Below are positions 14,758-23,468 of a DNA stretch of 34,534 nucleotides, in pieces; within the stretch, counting starts at the first letter, position 1, and each line of letters starts with the position of its first letter. Origin of the DNA: Thermoguttaceae bacterium (lineage in GTDB: Bacteria; Planctomycetota; Planctomycetia; Pirellulales; Thermoguttaceae); NCBI GenBank assembly GCA_017559825.1, contig JAFYQR010000181.1, positions 1 to 34,534 on the forward strand, read 5' to 3'. The notes under the pieces were generated by a model. That model was given only the letters and a program-made list of their open reading frames with translations, made no database searches and was not told where the DNA came from. The position numbers and the translations under genes are program-made.

Positions 14758-16722
14758 TTATTTCGCGACTTTCTTAAAAATCGCGTTCCAACCGCCGTCG
14801 CGCGCCATTTTCAACGTCGCCAAATCGCCTTTTTTGAACGTTTGCGTCGTCGTTATCGAAATCGCGTTGGCGTCCGAATCGGTTTCCGGCGCGTCGGCGT
14901 AAATCGTCGCTTCGTACTCGGCGCCGTCTTCGAGAAAGTCGAGTCGAACTTCGAGCGAGCGTTCTTTATCGTTTGTAAGAGCCGACAAATAAAAGACTTC
15001 TCCGGAGCGACGAAGTGTCGCGACAAATTCGCCGATTTCGCCGTCGAGCGCAATCGTTTCGTCCCAAACGGTCGGCAAACCGCGAAGGTATTCGAGCCCC
15101 GGCTTCCCGGCGTAAACGCTCGGCAGGTCGCAAAGCGTGCGCAGCGGCGAGTCGTAAACCATGCAGAGCGCGAGTTCGCGAGCGCGCGTTCCGACGGTAT
15201 GACACGTTGAACCGTTCGGCAACGCGTCGACCTTTTTAAACGTCTCCGGATGTTCGTTCAAAAAACCGCCGGGCGTGAAGTCGGCCGGGCCGAGCATACA
15301 ACGCGTAAACGGAAGCGTCGCAAGGTGTTCCGACGTTAGCGCCGACCAGCGATTGTACTCGTTTCCGCGGACGCCTTCGCGAGTAATTTGGTTCGGGAAC
15401 GTCCGCGCCATTCCGGTCGGTTTGTACATGCCGTGATAGTTGACAAGCAGTCGATTTTCGGCCGCGATTCGGCAAGTTTCGGTCAGCCATTGCACCGTTT
15501 CTTGCGAGTGCGAGTCCATAAAGTCGATTTTGAGCCCCGCGACGCCCCACTTCGCGCACCGCTCTAAAGTCCTGCGAACGCCCGCTTTCTTCAAAGGATC
15601 GACGTGATACCAAAGGAAGAGGCGCACCCCCTTCGTCTTTCCGTATTCGACGCAAGCCGGAACGTCGACGCCGTCGCGGAAAACTTGCGTCAAGTCGTCG
15701 CTCCACTCGCCCGGCTTCCGTTCCCAACCGGCGTCGAGCGTGAAGTACGGCCAACCCATCGACGCGGCAAAGTCGATGAATTCTCGAATCTTAGCGTTCG
15801 AAATTTCGCGTCCGTTTTTCGGCGCCCACCAGTCCCAAGAGCTGTTCCCCGGCTCGACCCAAGACGCGTCGAAATTACACGGAGTCGCAACATTTTCGAC
15901 GATTCCGGAGTTGTTGATCAAATCGACCGGTTTCTTCCCAAGCAAAACAACGCGCCAAGGCGACTTAGCTTCCGGACGACAAACGACGGCGCCGCGTTTG
16001 TCGTCGCGCGGCGTCAACCGAAGTTTAATCGTCGTCGGGTTTTGCGTCGACGAAGCGAACTGCGCCCCGGCCCAGTCGAGCAAATCGGACTCGGTCAGCG
16101 CCGCGATAAACTTTTCTCCCTTAACGACTAACGGCATTCCGACGAAGGAATCCGGCTTAACGTCCGACAACTTTTTACGAAGGAAAAACTCTTCTTGCGA
16201 CGTGTTGTATTTCGGGTAATAAGTCGCCCAACAATCGAGGTTTGCGCCAAACGCGAACTCGGTTTCGTCGACGTCGAGCGTCAGTTCGTCGAGCCCGTCC
16301 TGCTTCGGAACGACGTAACGCAACGCGACGCCGTCGTCGTAAGCGCGCAACTCGATATTCCACTTGCGTTTCGCGCCGTCGATTTCTTGTAAATTAAACG
16401 TCGTTTCGACGCAGCGGTCGACGTAAACGGAACGCTTCCCGACGGCGCAAGTCCAATTTTCGTCGACGTTTCGGCTCGACTCGCCGACAAGTCGCGACGC
16501 CCCGAAACCGATTCCGAGCCGCGACGCGTCGAGAACTTTCGCGCCGTCGAACGACAGACGGTAAGTCGCGCAATCGTCGAACGTTAAGTCGACTTTAACA
16601 GTCTTTTCCGGCGACTCGACCGTCCGCGACTCCGCCGCGAAAAGCGTCGACGCAGCCAACGCCGTTCCCAAAGCGACGCCGAGCGCCGCCAACGCCTTAT
16701 TTAACTTCAACGTTTTCAACAT
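14758..16722 (-). CDS. Exported GH97 alpha-glycosidase
   Basis: This 654-residue protein has a signal peptide (about 1-30). An N-terminal beta super-sandwich (about 35-285) is followed by a TIM barrel (about 290-540) and a C-terminal beta domain, the GH97 order. Landmarks are WDWWAPKNGREI (296-307), YFTLDAGWE (326-334), GLKIDFMDSH (396-405) and REGVRGNEY (448-456). Asp400 and Glu455 are 55 residues apart, as I recall for the nucleophile and acid/base of the retaining GH97 alpha-galactosidase of Bacteroides thetaiotaomicron, so a retaining alpha-galactosidase-like enzyme is inferred. AAAGG seven nt before the ATG supports the start. The heparinase-like gene lies 104 nt upstream with no terminator between, so the two are probably co-transcribed. 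Confidence 0.85.
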   Translation of the reverse strand: MLKTLKLNKALAALGVALGTALAASTLFAAESRTVESPEKTVKVDLTFDDCATYRLSFDGAKVLDASRLGIGFGASRLVGESSRNVDENWTCAVGKRSVYVDRCVETTFNLQEIDGAKRKWNIELRAYDDGVALRYVVPKQDGLDELTLDVDETEFAFGANLDCWATYYPKYNTSQEEFFLRKKLSDVKPDSFVGMPLVVKGEKFIAALTESDLLDWAGAQFASSTQNPTTIKLRLTPRDDKRGAVVCRPEAKSPWRVVLLGKKPVDLINNSGIVENVATPCNFDASWVEPGNSSWDWWAPKNGREISNAKIREFIDFAASMGWPYFTLDAGWERKPGEWSDDLTQVFRDGVDVPACVEYGKTKGVRLFLWYHVDPLKKAGVRRTLERCAKWGVAGLKIDFMDSHSQETVQWLTETCRIAAENRLLVNYHGMYKPTGMARTFPNQITREGVRGNEYNRWSALTSEHLATLPFTRCMLGPADFTPGGFLNEHPETFKKVDALPNGSTCHTVGTRARELALCMVYDSPLRTLCDLPSVYAGKPGLEYLRGLPTVWDETIALDGEIGEFVATLRRSGEVFYLSALTNDKERSLEVRLDFLEDGAEYEATIYADAPETDSDANAISITTTQTFKKGDLATLKMARDGGWNAIFKKVAK

Positions 16723-16826
16723 ATTTCAACCTTTCGCAAAACGTATGAAACGCCGCTCGTTGCTCGACGACAAAGCGCCGCGCAAGCCGAGCGAACGTTA
16801 AAACCTTTATTCCGAATCGACGCAAC

Positions 16827-18860
16827 TCATTGCGCGGAGAACGTTTGCCGAATCGTCGCTTGCTCGACGTCGCCGTCGACGATCAGCGCCAAGCGCGTCG
16901 GCTTTTTCGGGACGCTCGCGTCGTTTTCGCCGACGATTTTCGTTTCAAAGCGCAGCGGAAGCGCGTTCCCGACCCCGTCCTCCGCTTCGACGGTCAACGT
17001 TGCGCCGCCGACGTTAAACCGAAGCGTCGTCGACGGTTGCGTCGTCTCCAACGCTTCGATTTTCTCGAACGAAACGACCGCCGTTTCGAACGCGCCCTTC
17101 TCCCCCGACTTGAATTCGACCGAGTCGCAAACCGAGACGGCGCCGGAGTTTGCGCCGTTCGCGCGGCGGTATTCGAAAACGCGTTTCGCCGACGCGAGCG
17201 TTTCGACCGAGTAAGCCGACGTCAAGTCGATTTCAAAGCGGTCGAGTTCGTCGCTAAACTCTTTAACGACTTTGCCTTGCGCGTCGCGTCCGGTCTTTTG
17301 AAGCGTTCCGGCGATTCGCGGAACCGGGTGCCCGAAGGAGTTGAGGAGTTCCCCTTCGTAACGACGCGCGCTAAACGTCCGCGCCGTATAGGTTTCGCCC
17401 CCCGGATCGCGAACGACGAAAACGCTCGTTCCCGGTTTCGCGTCCTTCGAAGCGAGAATCAACGAGTACGACCCGACGTCGTTATGATTATGCAACTCCG
17501 CGTTATGTCCCGCTTTAAGACCGAGCGCGAAATATTTTCCCGTCGCGTTCGGATTCGGGCGACAAATCAAGACGCCGGCGTCCGGGAAGTCGGTTCGCAT
17601 CGGCAAAGCCTTGTCGTCGCTCTCGTTAGCGTTCGAGTTCTCCGCAAAAACGACGCTCTTGTCGAACCCGAACGCGGTTGTTTGCAACAAGTCGCCCAGC
17701 GAGAACCGCTCGCCGAGCCCTCGTTCTTCAAATCCGACGTAACCGTACCCCTTCAAACGACTTAAATACCCAACGTAAAGCGAGTGCGGAAGCGCGGCTA
17801 ACGAGCAGTCGGCGAACGCGATGAATTGTCCGTCGGCGATTTCGATCGTCGGCGCGTAATTAAGAATCGCCGGAATCTTCGGAAATCTAAAGAGATCGAG
17901 CTTCCCGCCGGTCGCATTACGGATAGTAGCGCCCAAGAGGAGATAATTGCCGAACCCGTAATTCCAATACCCCAACCCTTCGGAGCAGTAACCGTCGTTC
18001 GTAAACCCTTTCATAAACTTCGTTTCCGAGAAGTAATCGGCGGCGGCGACAAAGAACGCGCGACGCTCTTTCGACTCTACGACGTTCAGCGCGGCGGCGA
18101 CCGTTCCGGCGTGACAGACGGCGCTCCAATTGTTTTCGGTGCGAATCCACCACATCCGCGCGTTCGGTTTCTCCAAAACCGAAACCTCGTAAGGCTTTAA
18201 GATTCGCTTTTCAATTTCGCTAATCGTCGTCGCAATCGTTTCCGGCTTCAACTTATCGCGGAGCAGATTGACGGCGATCGCGGCTTCGGCCCCGGCGAGC
18301 GTCGCCCCCAAATCGCTGTAAATCGCCTTGCCGTCGTAAACTTCGGCGTCTCGGTCGTGCGCGGGCAAAACCCAAGACGGAAGCGCGCAAAACTCGACCA
18401 ACGTCGCGTCGAGCGCCTCGACGAACCGACCTTTATTTTCCAACGCTTCGGCCAACGCAAAGACCGAGATTCGGCGAGTTAAGCGACCGTATTCGCGCTG
18501 ATAATTCGAGCGGTTCCCGTTGCGATAATACTCTTTATACAGCTCTTCCGGAAGCTCCGGCGACTTTTGTTTCAGCGTGTTCTCGGCGTACCTAATCATT
18601 TGTTTTCCGGAACTTAACGCGGCCAGTTTATCCCAATGCTCGCGGTCGCCGACCTTTGCGACTTGCGTCGTTCCCTCTTCGAGAAGCGGCGCGACCGCCT
18701 CGGCCCGCTTAAAAATCGCGTCTTTTTCCGTTTCGGCGGCAAAAATTGACGCCGTGTAAATCAACGCCGTCGCCGCGACCGCGACGCCCGCCCAACGCGC
18801 AAAATTCCGACGCAGACCTCGCCGCCGGTCGTTTTTTGCAAAAAATCGAGAAAAATTCAT
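16827..18860 (-). CDS. Exported heparinase II/III-like polysaccharide lyase
   Basis: This 677-residue protein has an Arg-rich n-region and signal peptide to about 42 (SIFAAE). An (alpha/alpha) toroid (about 50-400) contains TENNWSAVCHAG (241-252) and DGYCSEGLGYWNYGFG (289-304), and a beta-sandwich domain begins near 425 with GHNAELHNHNDVGSY (451-465). This is the pattern of heparinase II/III-like lyases, in which Tyr298, His457 and the Asn residues are candidates for catalysis. They cleave uronic-acid polysaccharides by beta-elimination; which one (glycosaminoglycan, alginate or other) cannot be told. AGGGGGA precedes the ATG, and a small GC hairpin (18876-18891) lies just before it. The promoter is at 18949-18977. 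Pairing with GH97 suggests a substrate carrying both uronate and alpha-linked sugars. Confidence 0.75.
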   Translation of the reverse strand: MNFSRFFAKNDRRRGLRRNFARWAGVAVAATALIYTASIFAAETEKDAIFKRAEAVAPLLEEGTTQVAKVGDREHWDKLAALSSGKQMIRYAENTLKQKSPELPEELYKEYYRNGNRSNYQREYGRLTRRISVFALAEALENKGRFVEALDATLVEFCALPSWVLPAHDRDAEVYDGKAIYSDLGATLAGAEAAIAVNLLRDKLKPETIATTISEIEKRILKPYEVSVLEKPNARMWWIRTENNWSAVCHAGTVAAALNVVESKERRAFFVAAADYFSETKFMKGFTNDGYCSEGLGYWNYGFGNYLLLGATIRNATGGKLDLFRFPKIPAILNYAPTIEIADGQFIAFADCSLAALPHSLYVGYLSRLKGYGYVGFEERGLGERFSLGDLLQTTAFGFDKSVVFAENSNANESDDKALPMRTDFPDAGVLICRPNPNATGKYFALGLKAGHNAELHNHNDVGSYSLILASKDAKPGTSVFVVRDPGGETYTARTFSARRYEGELLNSFGHPVPRIAGTLQKTGRDAQGKVVKEFSDELDRFEIDLTSAYSVETLASAKRVFEYRRANGANSGAVSVCDSVEFKSGEKGAFETAVVSFEKIEALETTQPSTTLRFNVGGATLTVEAEDGVGNALPLRFETKIVGENDASVPKKPTRLALIVDGDVEQATIRQTFSAQ

Positions 18861-18948
18861 TGCGTCCCCCTTTTAGGCGCCCGCGGACGCCGTATAATAT
18901 CGAGTAAATTTGGACTCGCGCCGACGCTTCCGAGGCCGCCGCAAGTCC

Positions 18949-18977
18949 ATTATACCAAATCGCGACGCCGTTCGCAA
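18949..18977 (-). promoter_or_regulatory. Promoter of the heparinase-GH97 operon
   Basis: On the minus strand TTGCGA (18972-18977), a 17-nt spacer and consensus TATAAT (18949-18954), about 89 nt upstream of the start codon. Confidence 0.75.
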
Positions 18978-19054
18978 ACGTTTTCGCGAAAAAATTTCGC
19001 TCGATTTCCTTTTCGCCGGAGCGTTCTCCAACGCGTCGCAACTCGTTTATTGAC

Positions 19055-19066
19055 GGCGTTAACGCC
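19055..19066. promoter_or_regulatory. 12-bp palindrome GGCGTTAACGCC
   Basis: A perfect palindrome centred 35 nt upstream of the sulfhydrylase start codon. It could be an operator or a small leader hairpin; I see no clear promoter for this gene to place it against. Confidence 0.35.
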
Positions 19067-19094
19067 CGCATCGATTCAACGAAAGGAGCCCCCG

Positions 19095-20372
19095 ATGACC
19101 CAAATCGGCACGAAATGCGTCCAAGCCGGTTACCGCCCGCAAAACGGCGAGCCGCGCCAAATCCCGATTATTCAAAGCACGACGTTCCGCTACGAATCGA
19201 GCGCCGCGATGGGCAAACTCTTCGATTTGGAGGCGTCCGGCTACTTTTATTCGCGCCTGCAGAACCCGACCGCGGACACGGTCGCGGCGAAGATTTGCGA
19301 ACTCGAAGGCGGTACGGCGGCGATGCTTACGTCGTCCGGTCAAGCGGCGAACTTCTTCGCGATTTTCAATATTTGCTCCGCCGGCGATCACGTCGTCGCG
19401 TCGTCGGCGATTTACGGCGGCACCTTCAACCTCTTCGCCGTTACGATGAAGCGAATGGGAATCGAATTCACGTTCGTGAAGCCGGACTGCTCCGACGAAG
19501 AACTCGAAGCGGCGTTCCGTCCGAACACGAAAGCGGTCTTCGGCGAAACGGTCGCGAACCCGGCGCTCGCCGTTCTCGACATTGAACGCTTCGCGCAAGT
19601 CGCGCATTCGCACGGGGTTCCGCTCATTATCGACAACACGTTTCCGACGCCGGTGAATTGCCGCCCGTTCGAGTGGGGCGCCGATATCGTCACGCACTCG
19701 ACGACGAAGTATATGGACGGGCACGGCTCGCAAGTCGGCGGCGCCATCGTCGATTCCGGCAAGTTCGACTGGACGGCGCAAAGCGATAAATTTCCGGGGC
19801 TTACGACTCCGGACGCGAGTTATCACGGAATCGTTTACACCGAGAAATTCGGCCAAGGCGGCGCGTTCGTCACGAAGTGCGTCGCCCAACTGATGCGCGA
19901 CTTCGGCGCCTCGCCCGCTCCGATGAACGCGTTTTTGCTGAACTTCGGGCTCGAATCGCTCCACCTGCGCATGAAGCGCCACTGCGAAAACGCGCAAAAA
20001 GTCGCCGAATTTTTGGAAGCGCGCCCGGAAGTCGCCTGGGTCAACTACGCCGGTCTTAAAAGCAGCCCGTACTATGATTTAGCGCAAAAATATATGCCGA
20101 ACGGCACTTGCGGCGTCGTTTCGTTTGGTCTCAAAGGCGGCCGCGACGCGGCGGAAGTTTTTATGTCGAAACTGCAAATCGCGCAAATCGCGACGCACGT
20201 CGCGGACGCCCGCACTTGCGTTCTTCACCCGGCGAACGCGACACACCGTCAACTTTCGGAGGCGGAGTTGGAAGCGTGCGGCGTCGGCGCGGACTTGATT
20301 CGCCTCTCCTGCGGCATCGAGGACGCGGACGACCTAATCGCCGACCTGGCGCAAGCGTTGGAAACCGAGTGA
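19095..20372 (+). CDS. metY: O-acetylhomoserine sulfhydrylase-type PLP enzyme
   Basis: This 425-residue cytoplasmic enzyme of the Cys/Met-metabolism PLP family likely makes homocysteine from O-acetylhomoserine and sulfide. Visible are SGQAAN (81-86) in the phosphate-binding region, Asp180 in IIDNTF under the cofactor ring, and the PLP lysine Lys205 in HSTTKYMDGHG. Length and the YSRLQNPTAD stretch fit O-acetylhomoserine sulfhydrylases; O-succinylhomoserine sulfhydrylase (MetZ) or a gamma-lyase are alternatives. AAAGGAG six nt before the ATG at 19095 sets the start; an in-frame codon at 19050 lacks such a site. A strong terminator follows. It is the only clear amino-acid biosynthesis gene here. 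Confidence 0.85.
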   Translation: MTQIGTKCVQAGYRPQNGEPRQIPIIQSTTFRYESSAAMGKLFDLEASGYFYSRLQNPTADTVAAKICELEGGTAAMLTSSGQAANFFAIFNICSAGDHVVASSAIYGGTFNLFAVTMKRMGIEFTFVKPDCSDEELEAAFRPNTKAVFGETVANPALAVLDIERFAQVAHSHGVPLIIDNTFPTPVNCRPFEWGADIVTHSTTKYMDGHGSQVGGAIVDSGKFDWTAQSDKFPGLTTPDASYHGIVYTEKFGQGGAFVTKCVAQLMRDFGASPAPMNAFLLNFGLESLHLRMKRHCENAQKVAEFLEARPEVAWVNYAGLKSSPYYDLAQKYMPNGTCGVVSFGLKGGRDAAEVFMSKLQIAQIATHVADARTCVLHPANATHRQLSEAELEACGVGADLIRLSCGIEDADDLIADLAQALETE

Positions 20373-20394
20373 TCGCATAACTTAGCGCTGATAG

Positions 20395-20429
20395 AAAACG
20401 CCGTTTCGCGATTCGAAGCGGCGTTTTTT
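20395..20429 (+). terminator. Intrinsic terminator after metY
   Basis: AAAACGCCG (20395-20403) pairs with CGGCGTTTT (20419-20427), followed by further T. It starts 22 nt past the stop codon. Confidence 0.9.
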
Positions 20430-20468
20430 CGTTTCCCCCTCTTCGCCGAAACGCGTCGCAAATCTCTC

Positions 20469-20497
20469 TTGCGTTCGGTTCGTTTAATCGTTATAAT
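20469..20497 (+). promoter_or_regulatory. Promoter of the glycosyltransferase-like gene
   Basis: TTGCGT (20469-20474), a 17-nt spacer and consensus TATAAT (20492-20497). Transcription would begin near 20504, giving a leader of about 40 nt to the ATG at 20543. Confidence 0.8.
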
Positions 20498-20542
20498 CGA
20501 GCGTCTTTGTCTCTTCGCCAACACGAGCAGAAAGGCCGCCCG

Positions 20543-21283
20543 ATGGACAACGTTCTTTGCATGAAATGGGGAACAAAATTCTCCGCCGAATACGTGAATA
20601 TCCTTGCGTCGCGAGTCAAACGCCATTTGTCGCGTCCGCACCGTTTCGTTTGCTTCACCGACGACCCGACAGGTTTACGACGCGACGTCGAAGTTCGTCC
20701 GCTTCCGGAAATGACCGGCTTAGACGGTCGCCCGGAGCGCGGTTGGCGCAAGTTGACGCTTTTTCAAGAAAAACTCGCCGACGTCGAAGGAACCGCGCTC
20801 TTTCTCGACCTCGACGTGGTGATTCTCGACTCGCTCGACCCGTTTTTCGAAGTACCGGGCGAGTTCCGCATCGTCGAAGACTGGAATTTGCCCGGCAAAA
20901 ATATCGGCAATTCCTCGGTTTTCCGCTTTGAGGTCGGCGCGCGCCCGGAAATTCTCGATTATTTCTTGAAGAACCGCGACGCCGTGTACGCGGAACACCG
21001 CAACGAGCAGGCGTACCTGAGTTGGGCGGCGCGGCGCGGCGGCTTTTTCGATTATTGGGACGCGAATTGGTGCCTGAGCTTCAAAAAACATTACATGCGT
21101 CGTTTCCCGCTCGGCTACTTTTGCGAACCCAAACAACGTCAAGGAGTTAAGATCGTCGTTTTTCACGGAAATCCGCATCCGGACGGCGTTCGAACGGGAT
21201 GGCGAGGAAATTTCGGGCTTCGCGCAGTCAAAAAAACGCCGTGGCTCGCGGAGCGTTGGTCGGAGATTCCGCTCGAAGACTAG
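20543..21283 (+). CDS. GT-A-fold glycosyltransferase-like protein
   Basis: This 246-residue protein has no signal peptide or membrane segment and is probably cytoplasmic. Asp89-Leu-Asp91 in LFLDLDVVIL is a DxD motif for a metal-bound nucleotide sugar, and NSSVFRF (123-129), NEQAYLS (154-160) and the C-terminal VVFHGNPHPDG (205-215, a His that often closes the site) fit GT8-like and related GT-A proteins. The sugar donor and acceptor are unknown. ATG at 20543 follows AAAGG and the promoter at 20469-20497, so a longer frame from 20507 is unlikely. It stands alone between a terminator and a convergent gene. Confidence 0.7.
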   Translation: MDNVLCMKWGTKFSAEYVNILASRVKRHLSRPHRFVCFTDDPTGLRRDVEVRPLPEMTGLDGRPERGWRKLTLFQEKLADVEGTALFLDLDVVILDSLDPFFEVPGEFRIVEDWNLPGKNIGNSSVFRFEVGARPEILDYFLKNRDAVYAEHRNEQAYLSWAARRGGFFDYWDANWCLSFKKHYMRRFPLGYFCEPKQRQGVKIVVFHGNPHPDGVRTGWRGNFGLRAVKKTPWLAERWSEIPLED

Positions 21284-21310
21284 GCGACGCAACCTCTTTT
21301 TTTAAGGCGT

Positions 21311-22678
21311 TTAACGCAAAAAAAACGGCGTTCGTTCGAACGGAACAAGGAGCGCGCAAAGAACGAGCGCCGTCTCCGCGTCGACCGAAACGTTCGAACG
21401 CCACAAACCGTCGTCGCCGCGTCGCGCCAATAAATTCGGGTAAGCCCGCCTCGCCCATCGCGCCCAACGTTCCTTCGACGCCGTGTCGCGAGCGCTTCGC
21501 CAATACGCCAACGCGGCGTAAAATTCGCCGTAAAAATAGTATTCGATTCGCGACGTCGGTAAGCGCGGTATTTCGTCGATTACGTCGTAACTCGTTTTAT
21601 CCAAACGTTTAACATTCAACGCCGGAGCGAGCGGAGCCGCCTTCTCTAAATAACGAAAAGCCCTCGCGACCGCCTCCGAATCGTCTTCCGCTCCCGCCTG
21701 CAACGCTAAAATCGCCGCCGCCGTTCTTGCGATTCCGCTTGGCCCGTCGAGGGTCATGTACCGAAAGCCGCCGTCCGCGTTTTGACACTTCTTAACGTAA
21801 CCGACCGCGTTTTCAATAGTTGCGTTGGGAACAAAAACACCCGCGTCGCGAGCCGCTCGCAACGCCGAAAGTTGACACACAGTAACAGAAACGTCTGCGA
21901 CGGGAACGCGTTTTGGCTCGTAACGCCAACCGCCGTCGGCGTTTTGAGTTCGAACGAGTAACTCGACCGCCGCGCGAACTCGCTCGCGAACCTCCGAACG
22001 CTCTGTCGCGCCGAGGATCGAAGCGAGAAAAAGAGTCGCGAACCCGTGTCCGTACATCGACTTTCCGCCTTTTTCGCGAAAATCGACGATTAAACCGTCG
22101 ATTTCTTCTGCGCTTAACTCGTTTTTACGCAAGTAATTAACAACGTCGTCATGTGTTTCGCGATTCGTCTTTGCGTCGAACGAACGCGATGAAATGTAAT
22201 CAGTTATTTTTTCGAGTTCGCGTCCGAACCGACCTCGCCCGGGCAAACTTCCGGCGCCCAAAAAAGCAAGCCCGCACAACCCGGCGACGCCGGGATCGCG
22301 ACCAAACAATTCCGACGCGCAACCAAAGGAACCGTCGTCGTTTAGCCGCGCCGCCAACGCTTCCAAAGTCGCGTCGACAGCCTCGAGCGCCGACGCGGGA
22401 AGTGAAAACGACTCGACGTCAAAATTCCAATCTTCGCGAAACCAATCGACCGGCTCGGCGCTCTTTTTTTTCTTCGCGTTTCTATTCGCAACTTCTTTCA
22501 AATCGGCAAGTTGCGTCCCATCGTTCGCAAAAATTTGCGCGATTCTCTTTCCCGTTCCGCTCGCCCAAAACGCGAGCGCTCCTAAAACGACGCGCCGCCG
22601 ACCCAGCGCAACCTCTTGGCGTCGTTTAACTTCCGCGTCGTTTTTTCTCGCGTCGCGTTCGCTTCGTTCAATCTTCAT
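21311..22678 (-). CDS. Squalene-cyclase/prenyltransferase-repeat protein (non-cyclase)
   Basis: This 455-residue protein has a charged N-terminus, a weak hydrophobic segment (about 30-42) and a Lys-rich linker (68-73). Repeats of the terpenoid-cyclase (alpha/alpha) toroid follow: DDGSFGCA (114-121), TQNADGGWRY (244-253), CQNADGGFRY (298-307), plus SMYGHGFATLFLA (207-219). The DxDD protonation motif of squalene-hopene cyclases is absent (the nearest stretch reads ADVSVTV, 261-267), so cyclase activity is not expected. Such repeat proteins are frequent in planctomycetes, with no function known to me. Its ATG overlaps the stop of the NAD(P)H-hydrate epimerase gene by four bases (ATGA), so translation is probably coupled. 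Confidence 0.75.
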   Translation of the reverse strand: MKIERSERDARKNDAEVKRRQEVALGRRRVVLGALAFWASGTGKRIAQIFANDGTQLADLKEVANRNAKKKKSAEPVDWFREDWNFDVESFSLPASALEAVDATLEALAARLNDDGSFGCASELFGRDPGVAGLCGLAFLGAGSLPGRGRFGRELEKITDYISSRSFDAKTNRETHDDVVNYLRKNELSAEEIDGLIVDFREKGGKSMYGHGFATLFLASILGATERSEVRERVRAAVELLVRTQNADGGWRYEPKRVPVADVSVTVCQLSALRAARDAGVFVPNATIENAVGYVKKCQNADGGFRYMTLDGPSGIARTAAAILALQAGAEDDSEAVARAFRYLEKAAPLAPALNVKRLDKTSYDVIDEIPRLPTSRIEYYFYGEFYAALAYWRSARDTASKERWARWARRAYPNLLARRGDDGLWRSNVSVDAETALVLCALLVPFERTPFFLR

Positions 22679-23382
22679 CGTTCGTCTCGACGCAAAAACG
22701 GCTCGACCGGAACGCCGATATCCGCGACGTAAAGTTCGCCGACAAAGGGTTTAGCCGCGTCAAACAAGAGCCCCGGTTTCGCGACCGCCAACGTCGTCGT
22801 CAAACGCGCTCGAACGGCGACGCTCGCGACCGTTCCGTCGTCTGCGTTCAAACCGCTCGGGACGTCGACCGCGTAAACTGGCTTTTTCGAACGGTTTAGC
22901 GCGTCGACAATTCCTTCGAACGGAAAACGCAACGCGCCGACCGCGCCGGTTCCGAGAAGCGCGTCGACCGCCCAATCCGCTTGCGCCAACTCGACTTCAA
23001 GCCGTTCGAACGCTTGCGGCGAACCGTCAAAAAAGAAAATTTTCTCCGGATTCTGCGACGTCGCGGCGCGCACGATTTCCAAGTTCGTCAACGCGTCTCC
23101 GCGATAACTTTCCGGCGTCCCGACCGCGACGATTCGGCAATCGACGCCAAGTAGTTCAAGCCGTCGGAAAAGAACAAAACCGTCGCCGCCGTTGTTTCCT
23201 TTTCCGCAGCAAATCAAGACGCGCCGGGAAGTTGCGCCGCCGTTAAGTCGCGTCGCGTTCGCAAGAAAAACGTCCGCCAAACCGCGCCCGGCGTTTTCCA
23301 TCAGCAAAAGCGACGGAATCCTCCACTCGGCGACCGCTCGCGCGTCGAGCTCGCGAACATCGCGACAAGTTGCCGTTTTCAT
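22675..23382 (-). CDS. nnrE: NAD(P)H-hydrate epimerase
   Basis: This 235-residue cytoplasmic enzyme of the YjeF N-terminal (Rossmann) family epimerises the R and S forms of damaged, hydrated NAD(P)H. Landmarks are LLMENAGRG (26-34), CCGKGNNGGDGFVLFRRL (58-75, the GGDG signature), VDALLGTGAVG and VDVPSGLNADDG, which holds the catalytic Asp region. The ADP-dependent dehydratase domain (NnrD), often fused, is absent here and must be encoded elsewhere. AAAGGA eight nt before the ATG supports the start. It overlaps the downstream repeat-protein gene by four bases. Confidence 0.9.
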   Translation of the reverse strand: MKTATCRDVRELDARAVAEWRIPSLLLMENAGRGLADVFLANATRLNGGATSRRVLICCGKGNNGGDGFVLFRRLELLGVDCRIVAVGTPESYRGDALTNLEIVRAATSQNPEKIFFFDGSPQAFERLEVELAQADWAVDALLGTGAVGALRFPFEGIVDALNRSKKPVYAVDVPSGLNADDGTVASVAVRARLTTTLAVAKPGLLFDAAKPFVGELYVADIGVPVEPFLRRDER

Positions 23383-23468
23383 CCGTTTCGTCCTTTAAAT
23401 TTTACAATGCGCGACGTCAACTAATCGTCGACGCAACGTTTTTTACAACGAAAATTACGCCAAATCTA

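Noticed and set aside
21311..22678. Squalene-hopene cyclase
   Set aside because: The repeat fold is present but the DxDD motif is not, and the protein is shorter than the usual 630 or so residues.
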